A stretch of 58,766 bases of DNA from Campylobacterales bacterium (GTDB lineage Bacteria > Campylobacterota > Campylobacteria > Campylobacterales > QNZT01). Made by a program: the position numbers and the translations under genes. Of the stretch, positions 53,128 through 58,766 are shown one piece after another (position 1 is the first letter of the stretch; the number at the start of each line of letters is the position of its first letter). The stretch is from positions 1 through 58,766 of the forward strand of contig JAJRSK010000057.1 in the NCBI GenBank assembly GCA_024278835.1. The letters run 5' to 3'. Below the pieces are notes generated by a model. It had not been told where the DNA came from, made no database searches, and saw only the letters and a program-made list of their open reading frames with translations.

Positions 53128-53807
53128 CGGGTAGATGTCATCCCTAGACTAAGCCAACTCTGCATCCCACCACGATACCACTTCATTTTTTTCGCAGGAT
53201 ATCCCAAAGAAAGTAACTCTTCTATCATTTGAGGAGATTGTCTACACCAGACACCATTACAGAAAAAAAGTACGGTTTTCGCTTCTGAAAAGTCATAAGA
53301 ACCCTTCTCTCCTTTTACAGCTAATTTTTTTAAAACCTCTTTTTTCAAGGCAACATTTTTAGGATCAGTTACGTGGGTAAATGGTATATTGATAGCGCTA
53401 GGGATAGAGATGCTTTTAAACCAGCCTTCTTTTCTACTATCCACAAAAAGAAGATTTGTATCATCTTGCATATCTTCTAAAAATTCTAACACTTCCAGTT
53501 CACCATACGTCTCTAAATCTTTTTCTATCTGCATCGGAGCGATTTTTCCTGCGGATGTGATAAAACTCTTTTTACAGATATCTGCCACATCTCTACTAGC
53601 ATAATCACCATCCCAATACTCTCTAGCATTAAAAGGTATCTTACGACATCGAAGGTCTGTATCTCTGGAAATAATGCTCTTTTTTATTTTACCATCTGGC
53701 GTTTTATATGCTATCTCTACACTAAGACCATGGAGTATAGTGGGTTCTGTATGAGCAAAAGCAAAGAGGTTTGAAAGTAGTAAAAATATGACTGTTCTTA
53801 GCATCAT
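53121..53807 (-). CDS. Secreted rhodanese-domain protein
   Basis: 228 residues with a signal peptide (MMLRTVIFLLLSNLFAFA). The C-terminal rhodanese domain (about 110-222) has the active-site FFCNGVWCRQSPQMIEELLSLGYPAKKMKWYRGGMQSW; the first Cys is the expected catalytic one. The N-terminal 90 residues contain two further cysteines but no known domain. Periplasmic sulfur transfer is plausible in a sulfur-oxidising type of organism; not shown. Next minus-strand gene upstream is a lipoprotein, 21 bases away. Confidence 0.82.
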   Translation of the reverse strand: MMLRTVIFLLLSNLFAFAHTEPTILHGLSVEIAYKTPDGKIKKSIISRDTDLRCRKIPFNAREYWDGDYASRDVADICKKSFITSAGKIAPMQIEKDLETYGELEVLEFLEDMQDDTNLLFVDSRKEGWFKSISIPSAINIPFTHVTDPKNVALKKEVLKKLAVKGEKGSYDFSEAKTVLFFCNGVWCRQSPQMIEELLSLGYPAKKMKWYRGGMQSWLSLGMTSTRQ

Positions 53808-53828
53808 CGTATCCTTTGTTTAATTGAT

Positions 53829-54341
53829 TTATCGTGCAAGAAAAACAAAGTTTTCTATAAAGATACCTCTTTTGCCAAACTGACACGTTTTTAAGATACC
53901 GCTAGAGTCAAAGGTGATGACCACCCCACTCTTTGTCGCCAATATCTCAGCACAATCTTCATACAACTCATCCATCCTCTTCACAGGTGCACCTTCGGCA
54001 TGGTCATTAAGCGCATCAAAACCATCTTCCTTCCAACTCGAAGTAATGATATTGTCTGCATCCAAAACAACATACTCTCGCTTCATCACAAAATCATCAT
54101 GCACCGTGATAGTTGTCTCATTCTTCAAGCCACCCCAACCAGAGGGACTTTTTCTTGTATATTGGTATGATACACCCATCCTCTCTTTGAGTCTCTCCCA
54201 ATTGGCAAGACTGATTTCAAGACTTTCATGATTTGCACCCAATTCTTCATAGAGAATTTCTTGAGGTTCTTGTACTGTTTTTGAGCTACAACCTGCCAAT
54301 AAAAGTAATAAAAGTGTCACGCCTAGTAGTATGGTCTTCAT
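53829..54341 (-). CDS. Lipoprotein of unknown function
   Basis: 170 residues. The signal peptide ends in the lipobox LLLAGC (Cys 18), so it is anchored to a membrane by lipid. The mature part (NWERLKERMGVSYQYTRKSPSGWGGLKNETTITVHDDFVMKREYVV) resembles small beta-rich DUF6174-type lipoproteins with a W...Y-Y-R pattern, but this is a weak guess. Co-directional with the rhodanese gene. The region before it contains a TATCATGATA palindrome. Confidence 0.65.
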   Translation of the reverse strand: MKTILLGVTLLLLLLAGCSSKTVQEPQEILYEELGANHESLEISLANWERLKERMGVSYQYTRKSPSGWGGLKNETTITVHDDFVMKREYVVLDADNIITSSWKEDGFDALNDHAEGAPVKRMDELYEDCAEILATKSGVVITFDSSGILKTCQFGKRGIFIENFVFLAR

Positions 54342-54363
54342 CTCAAAGCCCTTTCATTTTATG

Positions 54364-54377
54364 GCTATCATGATAGC
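54364..54377. repeat. 14-bp palindrome GCTATCATGATAGC
   Basis: Between the lipoprotein start and the end of the GGDEF-EAL gene. The core is at 54366-54375. On the plus strand it is followed by TTTTT, so it could be a weak terminator in that direction, although no plus-strand gene needs one. Confidence 0.85.
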
Positions 54378-54444
54378 TTTTTATAGTAAACTAATGGTAT
54401 CAAAATCTCTTGAAATATTTACAATTTAGTTTTTTATAAAACAG

Positions 54445-56961
54445 TTAAGACTCTACTAATCCCAACGCGGGCAGTTTCTTTTTCTCTCTATGGGTCTGGA
54501 CAAATTCTTTTATATCTTCTATTTTTTGCGGTCTACTAAAATAATACCCCTGTCCTAGATTGCAGCCCATCTCTAAAAGAAGTTTTTCTTGCGATTCATA
54601 CTCGATACCCTCTGCCACAGTTTCAAATCCAAGATTTTGAGCAAGATTGATAATCGTGTTTACGATATCTTTATCAGATTTTTGTGTGGTGATATCATCT
54701 ACAAAAGATTTATCTATCTTGATAGTATTTATAGGTAACTTTTTGAGATAAGCAAAAGAAGAGTACCCTGTACCAAAGTCATCAATAGCAATTTTATAAC
54801 CATACTCTTTTAATCTATGCAACATTTGAATATTTTTTTCTACATTATCCATGATACAACTCTCTGTGATTTCAAGTTCTATCTTAGAAGGATGGATACC
54901 AACAGTATCAGAAATATTATTAAGTGTTTTGATAAAGTTTTTTTCTCGAAACTGTATCGTTGATATATTAATCGCTATACTTTGAAGGGATGGATTTATA
55001 GTTTTTAAAACTTTAAAATCCTTACAAGCTTGTGCAAATACAAAAAGTCCAATTTTGTGAATAGCACCAATCTCTTCCGCGATAGGTATAAATTTATCAG
55101 GGCCTATAAATCCCAATGTCTCATGCTCCCATCGGATTAGTGCCTCAAAACCGATAATATAATTAGTTGTGAGACTATATTTAGGTTGATATACTAGATA
55201 AAATTCACCTTTTACAATGGCATGGTTAAGCGCTTGTTCAATTTCTAATCGTTCATTTATCTCATCTGAGAGTTCTTGGGTAAAAGTTTTAAAATTATTT
55301 CTTCCACTATTTTTAGCACGATACATTGCCGTATCCGCATGCTTGAGCAGAGTCTCGAGGTTGTCACCATCACTTGGAAAGAAAGATAGACCGATGCTAG
55401 TTGTGATATTTAAACTATGTCCAAGCACTTCAATCGGTGTTTGCAATAGTTTCAAGATTCTTTGGGCTATTTTATTGGCATCTTTCTCACTCTTTATCTC
55501 TAACAAAACAACAAATTCATCACCACCGATTCTAGCAAGAAAATCACCCCTATCTAGTGCCGATTTTAGTCTTTGTGCAAAAACCTTTAAGAGAGCATCC
55601 CCGACATGGTGTCCTAAACTATCATTAATCGTTTTAAATCGATCCAAATCAATATACAGTAGCGTGACTTTCTTATTTTTTTCAAGTATCTGATTGTTAA
55701 AGTGTTGTTCAAAGTGAAGACGATTTGGCAAAGAAGTCAATGGATCATGAAGTGCCAAGAATTTTACTTTTTTCTCTTGTTCGATATACTTGGTGATATT
55801 GAGCTTAATCGCTATATAACTTGTCAATTCATCGTCAATAATGATAGGATTGATAGAGGCTTTTTCATACATGATAGTGCCATCTTTACGTTTATTGATA
55901 AATTCACCTTCCCATCTTTGACGATTTTTCAATGTATCAGCAAGCTTTGCATAGTGTTCAGCATCCATTAAACCAGATTTTAAAATTCTAGGATTTTCTC
56001 CTAAAACTTCTTCTTTATTGTAGCCAGTCTCTTTCTCAAATGCTTCATTAACATAAATAATAGTATGGTTTTTATCAGTCATGACGATACTGTTATCACT
56101 ATTTTCTATGGCATACTTATAGGCTTGCAGTTCTATTTTATCACGTAAAGATTTTTTATACAGATAGAGGATAAAAGAGACCATCGCCACCATTGAGAAC
56201 ATGAACAGTAAAAGTATCATTTTCTCAGTCAGTAAATATTCTTGATACTTAGCTTCTAAATGCTCATACACTAAATCAAGTTTTGAAGTAATATCTAAAC
56301 GATTTACCCGTTCTTGTTCTTTTTGTATATGTGATATTTTGGCGATAACAGACTTTTCATGATAATAGAAATATTGGATATAATCATCCTTATATTTCTT
56401 TGTTAACATCTTGATTTTTTCTATATTTTGGTTTATCTTATCTCTATTTTTGATGAGACCTGCATATAGTTGTGTCGTCATAGCTAGGGTACTTCCTATC
56501 ATGCGTATATCACGTTTTTCTACTGAGGAAAGTGTATTAATATTCTTTTTTAAATCATATAGATATTGCAAAGAACTAGAGATTGCACTATTATATGACT
56601 TTAGATGCTCCAATAAAAGTATTTTTTGTTGATAATCACTTTCTATTGTGCTCACCGTCTCTAAAAGAATCTTATCATTTTTATTGTCTGTGATTTCCTG
56701 TTTTAGACTATTGAGTATGGCATTGAAATCTTTTATTTGCTGGTTGATAGTATCATAGTTTATAAAACTACCCTTTTGAAGAGAAAAGGTGTTGAAATCT
56801 TTATTTAAAAGTCGTAGTTTGTTAATCCTTTCTACTTGTTTACTATAGATTTGTATGTTATTATTGATAGACCACAGATAGATACCTATAGAGAGAAGCA
56901 AAGTCAGAAAAATCAATGACAAAGCGATGATAACATTGGGTTTAAAAACTCTTTTATGCAT
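54445..56961 (-). CDS. Membrane PAS-GGDEF-EAL cyclic di-GMP protein
   Basis: 838 residues. Transmembrane helix (about 10-31), a helical periplasmic sensor region (about 32-240), second transmembrane helix (about 243-265), PAS domain (about 278-390; IVMTDKNHTIIYVNEAFEKETGYNKEEVLGENPRIL), GGDEF domain (about 400-560; LDRFKTINDSLGHHVGDALL, RIGGDEF) and EAL domain (about 575-825; GFEALIRWEH, ELEITESCIMDN, IDDFGTGYSSFAYLKKLPI). Both catalytic motifs are intact, so it may make and degrade c-di-GMP. It starts 2 bases after the peroxidase stop, so it is likely in one transcript. Confidence 0.93.
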   Translation of the reverse strand: MHKRVFKPNVIIALSLIFLTLLLSIGIYLWSINNNIQIYSKQVERINKLRLLNKDFNTFSLQKGSFINYDTINQQIKDFNAILNSLKQEITDNKNDKILLETVSTIESDYQQKILLLEHLKSYNSAISSSLQYLYDLKKNINTLSSVEKRDIRMIGSTLAMTTQLYAGLIKNRDKINQNIEKIKMLTKKYKDDYIQYFYYHEKSVIAKISHIQKEQERVNRLDITSKLDLVYEHLEAKYQEYLLTEKMILLLFMFSMVAMVSFILYLYKKSLRDKIELQAYKYAIENSDNSIVMTDKNHTIIYVNEAFEKETGYNKEEVLGENPRILKSGLMDAEHYAKLADTLKNRQRWEGEFINKRKDGTIMYEKASINPIIIDDELTSYIAIKLNITKYIEQEKKVKFLALHDPLTSLPNRLHFEQHFNNQILEKNKKVTLLYIDLDRFKTINDSLGHHVGDALLKVFAQRLKSALDRGDFLARIGGDEFVVLLEIKSEKDANKIAQRILKLLQTPIEVLGHSLNITTSIGLSFFPSDGDNLETLLKHADTAMYRAKNSGRNNFKTFTQELSDEINERLEIEQALNHAIVKGEFYLVYQPKYSLTTNYIIGFEALIRWEHETLGFIGPDKFIPIAEEIGAIHKIGLFVFAQACKDFKVLKTINPSLQSIAINISTIQFREKNFIKTLNNISDTVGIHPSKIELEITESCIMDNVEKNIQMLHRLKEYGYKIAIDDFGTGYSSFAYLKKLPINTIKIDKSFVDDITTQKSDKDIVNTIINLAQNLGFETVAEGIEYESQEKLLLEMGCNLGQGYYFSRPQKIEDIKEFVQTHREKKKLPALGLVES

Positions 56962-56963
56962 AG

Positions 56964-57872
56964 CTACTCATTGAGACTTTTTGGAGGTTTGCCAGTAAGT
57001 GCTTCTAAAAAGCTGACTATTTTATCGACTTCTTCCTCTGAAATGGGTCTGCCTACTTGATGTTTTGCCATAAAATAGACTGCTTTTCTCAAATCAGATA
57101 CAGAACCATTATGAAAATACGGTGCGGTTTTTGCGACATTACGCAGAGAAGGAACTTTAAAGATTTGTTTGTCATTTTCATCTTTTGTGACATTAAATCG
57201 ACCAAGATTATCGTCTTTAATTGAAATTAAAAGACCAAACTTGTTATACATATTGCCCCCTACATTCCTGCCATGATGACAGGCGATACATCCTTTTTCT
57301 TTAAAAAGCTCATATCCCTCTTTTTGCATTTGCGTGATAGCTTCTTTATCCCCTCTCAGATAATTATCAAAAGGACTATCAGGTGTGATAAGTGTCTTTT
57401 CAAATTCTGCTATAGCATCCGTGATATTCTCTTTGCTGATGCCATCATGATAGAGTTTGTCAAACGTTTCTCTATAGTGTGAATCTTTTAATGTTTTTAT
57501 CACATTTTCAAAATTATTACCCATTTCAACGGGATTTACTATAGGTTCCTCTACCTGTGATTTCAGATCTCTGGCTCTACCATCCCAAAATTGACTGAAA
57601 TTAAATACAGCATTTAAAACTGTAGGTGCATTAATCGTACCTTTTTGGTTTTTGATACCTGTTGAAAACACTTTGGCATCATCACCACCCTCTAAAAGAT
57701 TATGACAGCTTGCACAAGAGACGGTACCATCCAATGAGAGGATTGGATCAAAAAATAGTGCTTTTCCAAGTGCTACCTTTGCTGGATTAGTTTTGATATC
57801 TAAAGGCAATGGTGTAATGGGCTCTGAAAAGAGATTCAGTATGGGTAGTATCATTAGTAATAGATATCGCAT
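56964..57872 (-). CDS. Di-haem cytochrome c peroxidase (CCP/MauG family)
   Basis: 302 residues with a signal peptide (MRYLLLMILPILNLFS) and two haem c sites, VSCASCHN (about 51-58) and GCIACHHG (about 195-202). The pattern KVALGKALFFDPILSLDGTVSCASCH and FKVPSLRNVAKTAPYFHNGSV is typical. It reduces hydrogen peroxide in the periplasm with electrons from cytochrome c. It is shorter than Pseudomonas CCP (about 345) but within the Campylobacterota range. Transcribed with the GGDEF-EAL gene and divergent from purT. Confidence 0.9.
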   Translation of the reverse strand: MRYLLLMILPILNLFSEPITPLPLDIKTNPAKVALGKALFFDPILSLDGTVSCASCHNLLEGGDDAKVFSTGIKNQKGTINAPTVLNAVFNFSQFWDGRARDLKSQVEEPIVNPVEMGNNFENVIKTLKDSHYRETFDKLYHDGISKENITDAIAEFEKTLITPDSPFDNYLRGDKEAITQMQKEGYELFKEKGCIACHHGRNVGGNMYNKFGLLISIKDDNLGRFNVTKDENDKQIFKVPSLRNVAKTAPYFHNGSVSDLRKAVYFMAKHQVGRPISEEEVDKIVSFLEALTGKPPKSLNE

Positions 57873-58029
57873 CAGGGAACCTTAGTCATACATTTTCGTT
57901 ATAGACTAAATCGGTCAAAAGAAAAATAAGCTTAATCCCTATCACCCACTCTTCTCGTATAAATTATATTAGCCTTTTCTTTGCTTATTTTTAGTACACT
58001 ATCAGCATAAAATTACAAGGAAATCACGT

Positions 58030-58766
58030 ATGCTATTTACCACCCCTCTTAAAAGCAACTCCATAAAAATCATGTTACTAGGCTCTGGTGAGCTTGGCAA
58101 AGAAGTCGCCATCGAAGCGAGCCGCTTAGGCGTAGAAGTCATCGCCGTAGATGCCTACCAAAATGCCCCAGCCCACCTCATCGCCAACCGTGCCTATGTC
58201 GTGGATATGAAAGATAAAGAAGCCCTACTAGAAATCATCCGTCGTGAAAAACCCACCTATATCCTCCCAGAAGTAGAAGCGCTTAGTATTGACGCACTTT
58301 TTGAGGCCCAAAAAGAGGGATTTCATGTCATCCCCAACGCCGAAGCAGTAAACAAAACGATGAATCGAAAAAATATCCGTGTTTTTGCGTGTGAAGAGTT
58401 GGGACTAAAAGCGAGTGGCTATGAATTTGTGACGACTTTTGAAGGGCTTGAAAAAGCAGCACAAAAGATAGGTTTCCCTTGTGTTATCAAGCCTGTGATG
58501 AGCTCTTCTGGACATGGACAGAGCATCGCCAAAAGTGCAGCAGATTTACCAGCATCATGGGAACTTGCCAAAGAAGCCAGAGGTGATGCGAGTGAACTTA
58601 TCGTCGAAGAATTTGTCACATTTGACTATGAAATTACTCTACTAACGGTACGAAATGGTAAAGAGACCGTTTTTTGTGAACCTATCGGGCATATCCAAAA
58701 AGATGGAGATTATATCTTTTCATGGCAACCGATGCAGATGAGTGAAATGGCAAAACAGAAATCTCA
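58030..58766 (+). CDS. purT: Formate-dependent GAR formyltransferase PurT (cut at window end)
   Basis: 245 codons before the window edge; the family is about 390. PurT adds formyl to glycinamide ribonucleotide with formate and ATP, in purine synthesis. ATP-grasp features are seen: [27 protein letters not shown] (about 15-41), AQHRAHVI-like region [47 protein letters not shown] and [16 protein letters not shown] at 58030 with AAGGA 9-13 bases upstream. The 157 bases before it diverge from the peroxidase gene. Confidence 0.93.
   Translation, partial: MLFTTPLKSNSIKIMLLGSGELGKEVAIEASRLGVEVIAVDAYQNAPAHLIANRAYVVDMKDKEALLEIIRREKPTYILPEVEALSIDALFEAQKEGFHVIPNAEAVNKTMNRKNIRVFACEELGLKASGYEFVTTFEGLEKAAQKIGFPCVIKPVMSSSGHGQSIAKSAADLPASWELAKEARGDASELIVEEFVTFDYEITLLTVRNGKETVFCEPIGHIQKDGDYIFSWQPMQMSEMAKQKS

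Overview
This window looks like a chromosomal segment of a free-living member of the Campylobacterota (Epsilonproteobacteria), most like the Sulfurimonas/Sulfuricurvum/Sulfurovum side of the phylum. The evidence is gene order and gene architecture. A cheV-cheA(with fused receiver)-cheW cluster is followed by serB and tal. A block rplY-pth-lptG-lysA-pheA-hisC-fliF-fliG-fliH-dxs matches the Campylobacter jejuni order as I remember it. The tuf-rpmG-tRNA-Trp-secE-nusG-rplKAJL-rpoB-rpoC-rpsL-rpsG-fusA run is complete, with rpoB and rpoC separate but overlapping (they are fused in Helicobacter and Wolinella). The mod operon order (modA, a Mop/TOBE protein, modB, modC) is also the Campylobacter one. 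The DNA is AT-rich. The genus is an inference.

Layout. 1-126: 3' end of an IS30-type transposase. 161-1435 (-): a thiamine-binding-type DUF77 protein and a fatty acid desaturase. 1505-8925 (+): HMA protein, lpxB, greA, argC, lpxH-like phosphatase, cheV, cheA, cheW. 9044-9961 (-): metF. 10021-25229 (+): serB, tal, pilT, rplY, pth, lptG/F, lysA, pheA, hisC, fliF, fliG, fliH, dxs, a GT4 glycosyltransferase. 25231-42863 (-): tRNA-Arg, then the whole translation/transcription superoperon read from tRNA-Thr/Tyr/Gly/Thr-tuf down to fusA. 42989-58766: an accessory-type region with yaaA, small secreted or unknown proteins, a frameshifted cytochrome c, the mod operon, tRNA-Asn, a DUF1439 lipoprotein, an MFS and an EamA transporter, a secreted thioredoxin, a rhodanese, a GGDEF-EAL protein, a di-haem peroxidase and the start of purT.

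The most striking signal is not a gene. The palindromic 10-mer TATCATGATA occurs 29 times by my reading, where base composition predicts about 0.2. Twenty copies lie inside genes, always in the two frames free of a stop (Ile-Met-Ile or Tyr-His-Asp). Two form start codons (pheA and the EamA transporter). Seven lie between genes, often as the centre of longer perfect palindromes of up to 30 bp at gene 3' ends. It is nearly absent from the coding parts of the rpo/ribosomal superoperon and dense in the accessory region (17 copies in about 11 kb). Its behaviour resembles the cyanobacterial HIP1 palindrome or a DNA-uptake-type sequence. I know of no description of it, but I could not search.

A second, related signal is a set of intergenic modules of about 100 bp (8943-9040, 37891-37994, 39831-39942, and more weakly 16454-16563). 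They share a GAGC-AAA-GCTC mini-hairpin and, in most copies, an AAGCTACG block, and they end in TATCATGATA. Other points: a one-base frameshift in a cytochrome c gene at an A5 run, two perfect TTGACA-17-TATAAT promoters in front of stable RNA genes, a possible 10-codon upstream ORF coupled to pheA, and a tRNA-Thr-Tyr-Gly-Thr-tuf arrangement identical to that of E. coli tufB.
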